From Nostocoides_A vanveenii (GTDB lineage: Bacteria > Actinomycetota > Actinomycetes > Actinomycetales > Dermatophilaceae), in NCBI RefSeq assembly GCF_039531165.1, contig NZ_BAAAPN010000047.1, forward strand, positions 62,001 through 126,000: a stretch of DNA of 64,000 nt. The letters run 5' to 3'. A program made the position numbers and the translations under genes. The notes beneath the pieces were generated by a model. It was not told where the DNA came from, made no database searches, and was given only the letters and a program-made list of their open reading frames with translations. This document shows positions 43,451-52,310 of this stretch, piece by piece. Positions within the stretch are counted from its first letter, which is position 1, and every line of letters starts with the position of its first letter.

Positions 43451-44874
43451 GACGATTCCTTCGTCGGGGTCACGGTCAGGCGCCAATGTGTTCCCGCGCC
43501 GAGTTCGCTCGCGACCTCCAGTCGGGCGCCTGCTTCTCCCGCGAGGTCGCTCAGCACCCGCAATCCGAAGTGCCCAGGCGCTGGATCCGCTAGTACCGCA
43601 GCGATATCGAAGCCAACCCCGTCATCGACGATGTCGAGAACGGCCTGCGGACCCGCGGCCGCCAGGCGCACCTGCACCGTCGCCGGACCCGCGTGCTGCC
43701 CGGCGTTGCGCAGACACTCCTGAGTGACGCGAAAGACCAGGCGGGCGTCCTTGGCTCCGAGGCGATCCTCGACACCTGGGTCCAGGTGGACCCGAACGGC
43801 GACGCCCTCGCCGCGGACCCCTTGCGCAAGGTCGGTCAGCGCCGCCTCAAGGCCCGAATGTTCCAAACTCGGCGGATAAATGTCGACCAGCAGGGTGCGC
43901 AGCGACCGGATGCTGCGGCGCACGACCGTGGCCGCATCACCGAGATCGCGGGCGGCGGCCACGTCGCCCCGGGCCTGAGCCGCGGCTGCACCGCCGGCGA
44001 TCGCGAAGGATGTCGCGGCCAACTCCTGGACTGGGCCATCGTGCAAGGTGGCCGCGATCCGTCGGCGCTCGCGCGCCGACGCATCCAGGGCACGTTCGGA
44101 CAGATCAGCCCGCAGCCGTTCTCCACGACGGAGCCGACCGAGCAGGTGCCAGAGGAAGGGGATGGGCAAGATGGCCAGCAGCACCAGGCTCGCCATGGTC
44201 AGCGCGGCGAAACTGCGCCATAGGGTCGCGGTCCGGTCGCCGACGGGGTTGTAGGAGACATAGATCTCGAAGAGCGCGGTCGTCTTGTCGGGGAACCACA
44301 CCGGCCGATAGACCTCGACCAGCCGGTCGGCGTGTTCGAAGGCATTCTCTGACTCGGTCAACCGGGAGATCTCCGCGTGGGTCTGCGGGTTGCGCAACAC
44401 CTCGAGTTGTTCCTCGCTGAGAGCGAATATCTCGCCAACGAGTTTCGGCTCGTCGGCATAGAGGATCCGGCCACGGTCGGTCCAGAGTTTGACCCGGACG
44501 ACATTGCGGGCCAGCATCCGCTCGTGGATCAAGGCGTCGAAGGCGTGGACGGCCGCCGGGTCGCCGTCGGCCAGCGCTTTCGTCATGGCGGGCTGCACGA
44601 CGGCTTCGGCAAGCACATCGGCCAGGTCCGCAGCATCACTGACTGCCTCTCGCTCGGCCAGCGATCGCGCGACCAGAGCGCTCGCTCCGCCCACGAGCAG
44701 GAGCAGCACGAGCACGACGGCGAACAACTGGGTGAAGATGCGCCTCGGGCTGATGGCCGCGGGATCCGCCTCGCGCGTCGCGGACGTCGAGAACGTATGC
44801 CAGCGGCGTGCCGCGGCACCGGCCCCGGCTTCCGGGACCGGCGCGGCACTCCTTAGGGCCGAGGGCTCAGGCAC
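43447..44874 (-). CDS. NarL-family sensor histidine kinase (HisKA_3)
   Basis: A 475-aa protein. An N-terminal helix (LFAVVLVLLLLVGGASALVA), an extracytoplasmic sensing segment of about 150 residues, and a second helix (FAALTMASLVLLAILPIPFL) are followed by HisKA_3 with the phospho-His in RRRIAATLHDGPVQELAA and an HATPase_c domain (CLRNAGQHAGPATVQV, DIVDDGVGFD). The GTG start at 44874 is tentative. It is translationally coupled to the response regulator. Confidence 0.92.
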   Translation of the reverse strand: MPEPSALRSAAPVPEAGAGAAARRWHTFSTSATREADPAAISPRRIFTQLFAVVLVLLLLVGGASALVARSLAEREAVSDAADLADVLAEAVVQPAMTKALADGDPAAVHAFDALIHERMLARNVVRVKLWTDRGRILYADEPKLVGEIFALSEEQLEVLRNPQTHAEISRLTESENAFEHADRLVEVYRPVWFPDKTTALFEIYVSYNPVGDRTATLWRSFAALTMASLVLLAILPIPFLWHLLGRLRRGERLRADLSERALDASARERRRIAATLHDGPVQELAATSFAIAGGAAAAQARGDVAAARDLGDAATVVRRSIRSLRTLLVDIYPPSLEHSGLEAALTDLAQGVRGEGVAVRVHLDPGVEDRLGAKDARLVFRVTQECLRNAGQHAGPATVQVRLAAAGPQAVLDIVDDGVGFDIAAVLADPAPGHFGLRVLSDLAGEAGARLEVASELGAGTHWRLTVTPTKESS

Positions 44875-44929
44875 TGGTTCGATCTGTCATGGCGTCGTCC
44901 GCTCTGGAGTGTGGCAGGTCGGCTCTGGC

Positions 44930-44972
44930 GCCGAATAGCCCTGCGGGTCCGGCGAGTCCCCCGCTATTCGGC
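44930..44972. terminator. Inverted repeat downstream of the exported-protein gene
   Basis: GCCGAATAGC / GCTATTCGGC, 10-bp perfect arms 23 nt apart, extended outward by CTGGC/GCCAG around a small bulge. It lies 45 nt after the minus-strand gene and upstream of the sensor kinase; terminator or operator. Confidence 0.5.
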
Positions 44973-45017
44973 CGCCGGCGCCAGTGCGGCGATTTGCGCC
45001 GGCTCGGCCGCGATCCG

Positions 45018-45434
45018 TCAGCCCGGGAAGGTCAGCCGCCCCGAGCACACTTCCCCGGTGGCCGGGCGAACTGCGCGCGCCGTCAAGACATCGGAACCGG
45101 CCCGATTGGCGATCCGCTTCGTGATCGAGAAGGATCCGCTCGGTGCCACGGTCCGGTGCGTACCGGAGTGCACAAGGATGCCGTTGTCGCGGATCTCGAC
45201 GTTCCAGGTCTGCCCGACGCGGTTGGCGTCCACCTCGAACTCCATCTCGATCCGACCGTCGTCCGGCTTGGCCTTCAACTTCCAATCAGCGGTCCGGCTG
45301 CAGGCGCCCGAGGTGCGCACTTCGCCGTCACCCGCGCTGGCGGCGGGCATGCCGATACCGAGGGCGACGACGATGGCGGCTGCCGCGGTGGTGGCGCGGC
45401 GAGTGGTGGCGCGGTGTGCGCGAGTCTGGGACAT
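45018..45434 (-). CDS. Exported protein of unknown function
   Basis: A 138-aa protein. A signal peptide (basic MSQTRAHRATTRRATT, then AAAAIVVALGIGMPAASAG) precedes a beta-rich body of about 100 residues with two cysteines (GACSRTAD, GEVCSGRL). Start 45434 has a near-perfect GAAGGAGG SD. Resembles small secreted actinobacterial proteins with no assigned role. Confidence 0.75.
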   Translation of the reverse strand: MSQTRAHRATTRRATTAAAAIVVALGIGMPAASAGDGEVRTSGACSRTADWKLKAKPDDGRIEMEFEVDANRVGQTWNVEIRDNGILVHSGTHRTVAPSGSFSITKRIANRAGSDVLTARAVRPATGEVCSGRLTFPG

Positions 45435-45633
45435 CACGATCCTCCTTCGGCCGCCGGTCTCTCCGGCAACCGCGCCCAGCGTGCGCCCGCACCGTGGCCA
45501 CCCGCCATTGGACCTTGGTCCTAGTCCTTGCTCGACTGGCCGGTTCAGTCCCGCCTGGCTGCCACGCAACTGACTAGGTGTCATGCCTGGCTGCCGACTC
45601 GCCACCACGAATCGCGGCCGACATACTGGGCTG

Positions 45634-46053
45634 ATGAGCGAGCAGGACTGGAGCGCCAAGGCCAAGGAGAACGCCGACTTCCACGCTGCCGCCCTCGCGC
45701 GGGCCAGGGCGGGGGAGGCCGAGGCCGGCCGCCGGCTGATCGCCGACTTCGTCACCCAAGCGCAGGCCGCCGGACTCCCGACGAGCGAACTGACCGCGCG
45801 GCCATACCGCGGCAATGCGCGCTATCGCACCGGCCGGCACGGCTGGTATCTCCTGCCGGATCGGTCGGTCGCGGTCGACGCGGACGCCAACTTCTTCATC
45901 CTCTCCTGTCCGCCCTTGCTCCTCGCCCGGGTCAAGGGCGTCGAGCTGCCCCCGAGCCCGGCCCCCCTGCGCGTGGGTGAGCGCGATGGTGAGTCGATGG
46001 CCCTGAAGGATCTGCTCGCCAAGCGCCTCGCCGCGGGCAGCTCCCACCCTTGA
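45634..46053 (+). CDS. Conserved hypothetical protein
   Basis: A 139-aa protein, MSEQDWSAKAKENADFHAAA onward. It is soluble and helical at the start, with a GNARYRTGRHGWYLLPDRS segment, and no known motif is recognised. ATG 45634 is chosen over an upstream in-frame start; the SD is weak. It is divergent from the exported-protein gene. Confidence 0.6.
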   Translation: MSEQDWSAKAKENADFHAAALARARAGEAEAGRRLIADFVTQAQAAGLPTSELTARPYRGNARYRTGRHGWYLLPDRSVAVDADANFFILSCPPLLLARVKGVELPPSPAPLRVGERDGESMALKDLLAKRLAAGSSHP

Positions 46054-46128
46054 CCCGCTCTGAACAGGTCGTTCCCTTCGTCACGATGTGACGCCGCCCC
46101 TTGCCGGATCGGCCGACTCGGTCCTACC

Positions 46129-46485
46129 TTGTGCCCCGACCGCCACATCTGCCCCACTCTCACTGCCGGGTCGACGGGTGTGCTGCTCGATACGCGCCTG
46201 CGCTTCGGCGCGACCATCACCGGCACCGTCACCGGCCCCCTAGGCAAGCCGCTCGGGGAGCTCTGGGTTCGCCTTTACGGCGAGGAGTTCCCATTCGAGA
46301 CCTTGTCGGGACCGGACGATATCGTCAAGGCCTACACCGATGCCGCGGGGCGGTACGTCTTCAAGCGCGTGATGTCGGGGGAGTACCGCCCGGCGTTCAC
46401 GCTCGACGGGGCGCAACCGGTGACGGTGGTCGCGACGAAGTACACCAAGATCGACTTCGTGGTCCCGGACAGCGTGCTCCCCTGA
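46129..46485 (+). pseudogene. 3' remnant of a carboxypeptidase-regulatory-like domain protein
   Basis: The frame GATITGTVTGPLGKPLGEL with KAYTDAAGRYVFKRVMSGEY is one CarboxypepD_reg-like beta-sandwich repeat and half of a previous one (LTAGSTG...LDTRLRFG). It has no signal peptide, no SD and only TTG/GTG starts, whereas such domains normally occur in longer exported proteins. I read it as a truncated gene end. Confidence 0.5.
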
Positions 46486-46487
46486 TT

Positions 46488-46527
46488 GATGAGTGATATC
46501 GCGGTCAGGGCCGCGATATCACTCATC
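46488..46527. repeat. Palindromic repeat, copy 2 (upstream of the tsaC-like gene)
   Basis: Perfect 17-bp arms GATGAGTGATATCGCGG / CCGCGATATCACTCATC with a 6-nt centre TCAGGG, starting 3 bp after the remnant's stop and ending 41 nt before the tsaC-like start. It shares the outer arm and GCGGTC with 29337-29378. Confidence 0.85.
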
Positions 46528-46567
46528 GATACCGCCCCCGACAGCGGGCCGACATACCCTTTCCCCC

Positions 46568-47290
46568 GTGAGTCCCGTCGCCGATGCCACCACCGAGCCC
46601 ACTCGCGCGGACGCCGTCGCCCAGGCGGTCGCGGCCGTCCGCGACGGCAGCCTGGTGGTCCTGCCCACCGACACCGTCTACGGCATCGGCTGTGACGCCT
46701 TCGATGCCGCTGCAGTGAGTGCGTTGCTCGCTGCCAAGGGCCGCGGCCGCGACGTCCCGCCACCCGTGCTCATCGGTCAAGTCCGCACCCTCGACGGCAT
46801 CGCGACCGACATCCAGCCGTATGTCCGTGACCTCGTCGAGCGCTTCTGGCCCGGCGCGCTCACCGTCGTCTTGTCGGCCCAGCCCTCGCTGCACTGGGAT
46901 CTCGGCGACACCGACGGCACCGTCGCCGTCCGGATGCCGGACGACCCGATCGCCTTGGCGGTCCTGGCCGAGACCGGCCCGATGGCCGTGACCAGCGCGA
47001 ACCTCCACGGCCAGCCCGCGGCCACCACCATCCTGGACGCCGCGACCCAGCTCGGCGCCGCCGTTGCCGTCTATGTCGACGGCGGCCCCCGGGCCACCCA
47101 GCAGCCCTCGACCATCCTCGACTGCACCGGCCCGGCCCCGGTCGTGCTGCGAGAGGGCGCGATCAGCGAGGACGATCTCAGCGCCATCGCCGCGCTGGGG
47201 GAGCAGGCGCGCGAACGGCATACGGACGGTGACGCGGACGACGACGCGCCCGCGCTGCATACGGACGAAGCCCTGGGCGATCACGCCTGA
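46568..47290 (+). CDS. tsaC: L-threonylcarbamoyladenylate synthase (YrdC/Sua5 family)
   Basis: Makes the activated intermediate for t6A modification of ANN-reading tRNAs; 240 aa. The YrdC fold has LVVLPTDTVYGIGCDAFDAA, ERFWPGALTVVLSA and MAVTSANLHGQPA. An acidic tail of about 40 residues follows. GTG 46568 is preferred because the longer frame starts in the palindrome. It normally follows prmC in actinobacteria; here a 4-kb block intervenes. Confidence 0.93.
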   Translation: MSPVADATTEPTRADAVAQAVAAVRDGSLVVLPTDTVYGIGCDAFDAAAVSALLAAKGRGRDVPPPVLIGQVRTLDGIATDIQPYVRDLVERFWPGALTVVLSAQPSLHWDLGDTDGTVAVRMPDDPIALAVLAETGPMAVTSANLHGQPAATTILDAATQLGAAVAVYVDGGPRATQQPSTILDCTGPAPVVLREGAISEDDLSAIAALGEQARERHTDGDADDDAPALHTDEALGDHA

Positions 47291-47340
47291 GGGCCTAGAG
47301 TGACAAGACCGGCCTCCCCATTGACACCTGGAGCAGCGCG

Positions 47341-48609
47341 ATGACCTTCTACGGTTCCGACTACGACGAACTGGCCGCCTTTGACCCTGACATCGCCGGC
47401 GTACTCCTGTCCGAGCTCGACCGCATCCGCGGCGGACTGCAGCTGATCGCCAGCGAGAACCTCAGCTCCCCCCGCGTGCTGACCTCGCTCGGCTCGACGT
47501 TGTCCAACAAGTACGCCGAGGGCTACCCGGGCCGGCGCTATTACGGCGGCTGCGCCGAGGTCGACAAGGCCGAGACCATCGCGATCGACCGGTGCAAGGC
47601 CCTTTTCGAGGCCGACCACGCCAACGTCCAGCCGCACAGCGGCGCGAGCGCCAACCAGGCCGTTTATGGCGCCTTCATGAAGCCGGGCGAGACGATCCTG
47701 GCGATGAGCCTGCCGCATGGCGGCCACCTGACACACGGCACCAAGATCTCCTTCTCCGGCAAGTGGTTCAATGCCGTCCACTACGGCGTCGACAAAGACA
47801 CCGAAGACATCGACTACGCGCAGATGGAGGCGTTGGCCAAGGAGCACCAGCCCAAGGTCATCTGCGCTGGCGGCTCCGCGATCCCGCGGCTGATCGACTT
47901 CGAGCGCATCCGGGCGATTGCCGACGAGGTGGGCGCGATCTTCTGGGTCGATGCCGCCCACTTCATCGGTCTGGTCGCCGGCAAGGCCATCCCCAGCCCC
48001 GTCCCGTATGCCGATGTCGTCTCGTTCACGACGCACAAGGTCCTGCGCGGGCCGCGCTCCGGCGCCATCGTCTGTCGCGCCGAGCATCAGGCGGCGATCG
48101 ACAAGGCCGTCTTCCCGATGATGCAGGGCGGCCCGCAGATGCACACCATCGCGGCCAAGGCGGTCAACTTCAAGGAGTGCGCGACCCCGGAGTATGCCGC
48201 GTATGCCCGCCAGGTCCTCGAGAACGCCGCGGTCCTCGCGACCAGCCTGGCCGAGCACGGCATCCGGCCCACCACCGGCGGCACCGACACCCACCTCTCG
48301 CTGCACGACTTGCAGGCCGTCGGGGTGACGGGCAAGGACGCCGAGGCCCGAGCCGATGCGGCGGGCATCGTGCTCAACAAGAACGCCATCCCCTTCGACC
48401 CCGCTCCGCCGTCGGTCGCCTCGGGCATCCGGGTCGGCACGCCCTGCGTGACCACCCAGGGTATGGGCACCGAGCAGATGCGCACGATCGCCGACCTGAT
48501 CGCGACCGCCGTGACCAAGGGCGACGCGGACCCGGAGAACGCGGTGAGCAAGGAGGTCCGGGGCCAGGTGACCGAACTGGTCACGCGCTTCCCGGCATAC
48601 CCCCGCTAG
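47341..48609 (+). CDS. glyA: Serine hydroxymethyltransferase
   Basis: PLP enzyme interconverting serine and glycine with tetrahydrofolate; 422 aa. IASENLSSPRVL, NKYAEGYPGRRYYGG and the PLP Lys in SFTTHKVLRGPRSG are canonical. ATG 47341 has GGAG 9 nt upstream. Confidence 0.97.
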   Translation: MTFYGSDYDELAAFDPDIAGVLLSELDRIRGGLQLIASENLSSPRVLTSLGSTLSNKYAEGYPGRRYYGGCAEVDKAETIAIDRCKALFEADHANVQPHSGASANQAVYGAFMKPGETILAMSLPHGGHLTHGTKISFSGKWFNAVHYGVDKDTEDIDYAQMEALAKEHQPKVICAGGSAIPRLIDFERIRAIADEVGAIFWVDAAHFIGLVAGKAIPSPVPYADVVSFTTHKVLRGPRSGAIVCRAEHQAAIDKAVFPMMQGGPQMHTIAAKAVNFKECATPEYAAYARQVLENAAVLATSLAEHGIRPTTGGTDTHLSLHDLQAVGVTGKDAEARADAAGIVLNKNAIPFDPAPPSVASGIRVGTPCVTTQGMGTEQMRTIADLIATAVTKGDADPENAVSKEVRGQVTELVTRFPAYPR

Positions 48610-48619
48610 CAGCAGTTAG

Positions 48620-49729
48620 GTGCGCGAGTACCTCTTCGTCCTGCTCGTCGCCATGGTGGCGACCTATGTCGCCGTGCCCGCGGCCTACCGGCTCGCCGTG
48701 CGGGTCGGTGCCTTCACGCAGGTCCGCGACCGAGATGTGCACGCCGTGCCGATCCCGCGCCTGGGGGGAGTGGCGGTCTTCGTCGGCTTCCTCGCCGCGA
48801 CCTTGGTGGCGACCAAACTGCCCTACCTGCGGGCCGTCTTCGACACCCCGGAGATCTGGGGCGTGCTTCTCGGGGGCGCCATCGTCTGCGCGGTGGGCGC
48901 GATCGACGATGTCGTCGAACTCGATGCGCTGACCAAGTTCGCCGGGCAGATCATCGCCGCCGGGTTGATGGCCTTCCTCGGCGTGCAGTTGTTCAGCATC
49001 CCGGTCTTCGGGGTCACGACCGTGCTGCCCGCCCCTTTGCTGGTGCTTCTGACGATCTTCACGGTCGTCGTGGCGACCAATGCGGTCAACTTCATCGACG
49101 GCCTCGACGGCCTGGCCTCGGGAGTCGTCGCGATCGCCGCGTTGACGTTCTTCGCCTACAGCTACTCCATCTCGCGCACCTTCGATCCGCCGAATGTCCT
49201 CAGCTCGGCGACCTTCGTCTCCGCGGCGCTCGCGGGGTGCTGCCTTGGCTTCCTGCCGCACAACTTCTATCCGGCGCGGCTGTTCATGGGCGACAGCGGG
49301 GCCCTGCTGCTCGGGCTGCTGCTGGCCGCTGCGATGATCTCCACGACGGGCATCAGCCCGGCTCAGGTCTCCGCCAATGCGGTCAAGGCGAGTGTGCTCC
49401 CCCTGCTCGTCCCCACGGGGATCCTGCTGCTGCCCCTGCTCGATGTGCTGCTCGCGGTCATCCGCCGCACTCGCGCCGGTCGGCACCCGTGGAGCCCGGA
49501 CGCCCAACATCTCCACCACCGAATGCTGCGGATCGGTCACGGCCACCGACGGGCCGTGCTCCTGCTGTGGCTGTGGGCCGCGGTCGCGTCGGTGGGCAGC
49601 GTCGCCTACTTCTTCCTCCCGGCCGGCGGGGCGACCGCCCTCCTCGCCGGCCTGCTCATGTTGGCCCTCGGGCTGACCCGCTGGCTCCCGCGCTTCTCCG
49701 CTGCCGGCCATCGCCCCAAGAAGTATTGA
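48620..49729 (+). CDS. Undecaprenyl-phosphate GlcNAc-1-phosphate transferase (WecA/TagO family)
   Basis: Polytopic membrane enzyme, 369 aa, that starts cell-wall glycopolymer or arabinogalactan-type linkage synthesis. Motifs are RDVHAVPIPRLGGVAVFVGF, GAIDDVVELDALTKF (DD pair), NFIDGLDGLASG and FMGDSGALLLG. GTG 48620 is 10 nt after glyA. Its place between glyA and the atp operon is conserved in actinobacteria. Confidence 0.93.
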   Translation: MREYLFVLLVAMVATYVAVPAAYRLAVRVGAFTQVRDRDVHAVPIPRLGGVAVFVGFLAATLVATKLPYLRAVFDTPEIWGVLLGGAIVCAVGAIDDVVELDALTKFAGQIIAAGLMAFLGVQLFSIPVFGVTTVLPAPLLVLLTIFTVVVATNAVNFIDGLDGLASGVVAIAALTFFAYSYSISRTFDPPNVLSSATFVSAALAGCCLGFLPHNFYPARLFMGDSGALLLGLLLAAAMISTTGISPAQVSANAVKASVLPLLVPTGILLLPLLDVLLAVIRRTRAGRHPWSPDAQHLHHRMLRIGHGHRRAVLLLWLWAAVASVGSVAYFFLPAGGATALLAGLLMLALGLTRWLPRFSAAGHRPKKY

Positions 49730-49742
49730 GATACTTTGCCTC

Positions 49743-50183
49743 GTGAGCGACTCCACCAAGGCGTATGCCGCCCCGGCCCGCCCCGCGACGACGCCGCTGA
49801 CCGCGATGCTGCGCACCGCTGCCATACCGACAATCCTCGTCGGCCCCATCGCCTTGGTGATCGCCGCGCTGACGGGCGGCGGCAAGGGCGTGCTCGGCTC
49901 CTTCTTGGGGTATGCCGTCACGCTCACCTTCTTCGCGCTCGGGATGATCGTGATGATCCGGTTCGCGACCGTCCGGCAGCCGCTGATCTTCATGGCGACG
50001 GCGCTCGCGGTCTTCTTCGGGCAACTGATCTTTTTGCTGCTGGTGATCTTGCTACTGCAGGACGCCGACTGGCTCGACGGCAGGGCCTTCGGCCTGACGG
50101 CCCTGGTGGTTGCGCTCGTCTGGCAGGCGTTCAGCATCCTGGGCTACCTGCGCGCCCGCCGCCCGGTCTACGACACGCTGTGA
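49743..50183 (+). CDS. AtpI-like ATP synthase accessory membrane protein
   Basis: A 146-aa protein with four predicted helices (IPTILVGPIALVIAALTGG, then GYAVTLTFFALGMIVMI, and two more). It matches the ATP synthase protein I family in size, topology and place directly before atpB. It probably assists c-ring assembly or ion supply. It starts at GTG 49743. Confidence 0.75.
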   Translation: MSDSTKAYAAPARPATTPLTAMLRTAAIPTILVGPIALVIAALTGGGKGVLGSFLGYAVTLTFFALGMIVMIRFATVRQPLIFMATALAVFFGQLIFLLLVILLLQDADWLDGRAFGLTALVVALVWQAFSILGYLRARRPVYDTL

Positions 50184-50446
50184 GCGCGCCCGGCCCCGAG
50201 CGAGACCCGGACGGAACCGAGCGGCCGATGACCCCCCTAGAACGTCTGGATGCGGGCCACGAGCCGCGCGTGACCCCGCCCATGTGGGATGCCATGGCCT
50301 ACATGCTGACCGGCCCGATCATGCTCGGCCTACCCGCCTATTTGCTCGATCGAATTCTCGGCACGGATTGGCTAGTCTTGCCAGGTGTCCTGATCGGTGG
50401 TGCCGTGTCGCTCTACCTGGTTTGGGTCCGGTACGGTAGGTCCTGA
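50180..50446 (+). CDS. AtpZ/AtpI-family small membrane protein
   Basis: An 88-aa protein with two helices: MAYMLTGPIMLGLPAYLLDR, then WLVLPGVLIGGAVSLYLVWV. The pattern fits the two-helix AtpZ-type proteins encoded before F-type ATPase genes. GTG 50180 overlaps the stop of the AtpI-like gene by 4 nt. atpB follows 84 nt later. Confidence 0.75.
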   Translation: MSAPGPERDPDGTERPMTPLERLDAGHEPRVTPPMWDAMAYMLTGPIMLGLPAYLLDRILGTDWLVLPGVLIGGAVSLYLVWVRYGRS

Positions 50447-50530
50447 CTTCCCCGCCAGACCCCGGATCGGCCCGGTCGATCGGCGCTGTCGAGGGTGTCG
50501 AACTGAATCGAGTTGCCACGAGGAGACCAC

Positions 50531-51343
50531 GTGAGTCTGACCCTGTTGGGAAGTGCCCTCGCACTGCCGACGGCCGGTGATGGTGAAGGCTTCCACGCTC
50601 CGTCTCCGCAAGAGTTCTACTGGCCCATCTTCGGCAGTGGCGACTGGACCTTCACCCGGCCGATGGCCACCTTCGCGATCTCGATCCTCATCCTGAGCGT
50701 TGCCCTGGTGGCCCTGACGAAGAAGGCCGCGATTGTCCCCAGCAAAGGGCAGTGGCTGGTCGAGCAGGCCTACGACTTCGTGCGCAATGGCATCGGTCGC
50801 GACACCATCGGCAGCAAGGATTTCCTGCGGTTCACGCCGCTGCTGTTCAGCCTGTTCATGTGCATCCTGCTGAACAATCTCTTCGGCATCATCCCGCCGA
50901 TCCAGTACCCAACGATGTCGCGCATCGGCTTCCCCATTGCGCTGACCCTGATCGTCTACGTCGTTTATCACATCGCTGGCATCCGCAAGAAGGGGCCCGT
51001 TCGCTACCTGTCGGAGATGATCCCGCGGGGCCTGCCGAAGCCGATCTATCTGCTGATCATCCCACTCGAGTACGCGACGTACTTCATCATCCGGCCGCTG
51101 ACCCTCGCCTTGCGACTCTTCGGAAATATGTTCGCCGGCCACATGCTCCTTCTGCTGTTCATCATGGGCGGCGAGTACATGCTGATCCACGGCGGCATCG
51201 GCCTGAAGATCACCTCGATCGGCTCCTTCTTGATGGCCCTGGTCTTCACTGCCTTCGAGGCTCTGATCGAGTTCCTGCAGGCCTACATCTTCACCCTGCT
51301 CGCCGCGACCTACATCAGCGACGCCATCCACAGCGAGCACTGA
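50531..51343 (+). CDS. atpB: F0F1 ATP synthase subunit a
   Basis: A 270-aa proton-channel subunit. The essential arginine is in RPLTLALRLFGNMFAGHMLL, and the last helix FEALIEFLQAYIFTLLAATY is typical. GTG 50531 has AGGAG 7 nt upstream. It is the first gene of the complete atpBEFHAGDC operon. Confidence 0.97.
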   Translation: MSLTLLGSALALPTAGDGEGFHAPSPQEFYWPIFGSGDWTFTRPMATFAISILILSVALVALTKKAAIVPSKGQWLVEQAYDFVRNGIGRDTIGSKDFLRFTPLLFSLFMCILLNNLFGIIPPIQYPTMSRIGFPIALTLIVYVVYHIAGIRKKGPVRYLSEMIPRGLPKPIYLLIIPLEYATYFIIRPLTLALRLFGNMFAGHMLLLLFIMGGEYMLIHGGIGLKITSIGSFLMALVFTAFEALIEFLQAYIFTLLAATYISDAIHSEH

Positions 51344-51452
51344 TCTTCGGGTCGGGCCCGCCCGCCGGATTCCCTGACACAACTGAATAAACCCCCGCAG
51401 AACGTCCGACGGCGCGGTGCCGGACGGATCCCACAATGAAAGAGGACCTTTC

Positions 51453-51659
51453 ATGCAAGGCAACATTGCGATCCTGGGCTACGGCCTCTCGGCGATCGGC
51501 CCCGGTATCGGTATCGGCCTGATCTTCGCCGCCTTCATCAACGGCGTCGCGCGCCAGCCGGAAGCCCGCGGCATGCTGCAGGGCATCGCGATCCTCGGCT
51601 TCGCGCTTGCCGAGGCGCTGGCCATCTTCGGTCTGGTTCTCGCCTTCGTCTTCCGCTGA
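51453..51659 (+). CDS. atpE: F0F1 ATP synthase subunit c
   Basis: A 68-aa two-helix proteolipid. The ion-binding Glu is in GFALAEALAIFGLVLAF, the polar loop reads ARQPEARG. No Na+-binding signature is evident, so it is proton-type. ATG 51453 has GAGG upstream. Confidence 0.97.
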   Translation: MQGNIAILGYGLSAIGPGIGIGLIFAAFINGVARQPEARGMLQGIAILGFALAEALAIFGLVLAFVFR

Positions 51660-51710
51660 TCTGCCGCGTCCCGCGCATCAGTCCCGCAGAACCAGCACTA
51701 GGAGAACGCC

Positions 51711-52310
51711 GTGCACATCACAGCAGCGCTGACGCAGCTGGTGAGCCTCGCCGCGGAGGGTGAGGCCGGTGGCGACCCCGTTGCCGACCGGACCCCGATC
51801 CTGCCGCTCTATGGCGAACTCATCTTCGGCATCCTGGCCTTCGGTGTCCTGTACTGGGTGATCGCCACAAAGGTCGTGCCCAACCTGGAGAAGGCGTATG
51901 CCGCCCGCGCGGCCGCCATCGAAGGTGGCATGGCCCAGGCCGAGGAGGCCCAGGCTGCCGCCGAGGCCGCCAAGGCGCAGTACGAAGCCCAGCTCAAGGA
52001 GGCCCGCACCGAGGCCACCCAGATCCGCGAGGACGCGCGCGCCCAGGGTGCGCAGATTGTTGCGGAGATGCGCGGTCAGGCACAATCCGAGGCCACTCGC
52101 ATCACCGAATCGGCGCACCGTCAGATCGAGGCCGAACGGGCCCAGGCAGCGGCCAGCCTGCGCGGCGAAGTCGGGCGGTTGTCCACCGACCTGGCCAGCA
52201 AGATCGTCGGAGAGTCCCTCCATGACGAGGCGCGCCAGCGGGGCATCGTCGATCGCTTCCTGGCCGAGCTCGAGTCGGGCTCGGTGCGTCCGGAGAAGGT
52301 CGATTCCTGA
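51711..52310 (+). CDS. atpF: F0F1 ATP synthase subunit b
   Basis: A 199-aa peripheral stalk subunit. One N-terminal helix (GELIFGILAFGVLYWVIATK) precedes a long Ala/Glu/Gln-rich coiled coil. It starts at GTG 51711 after AGGAG. It shares one base with the atpH ATG (TGATG). Confidence 0.95.
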   Translation: MHITAALTQLVSLAAEGEAGGDPVADRTPILPLYGELIFGILAFGVLYWVIATKVVPNLEKAYAARAAAIEGGMAQAEEAQAAAEAAKAQYEAQLKEARTEATQIREDARAQGAQIVAEMRGQAQSEATRITESAHRQIEAERAQAAASLRGEVGRLSTDLASKIVGESLHDEARQRGIVDRFLAELESGSVRPEKVDS

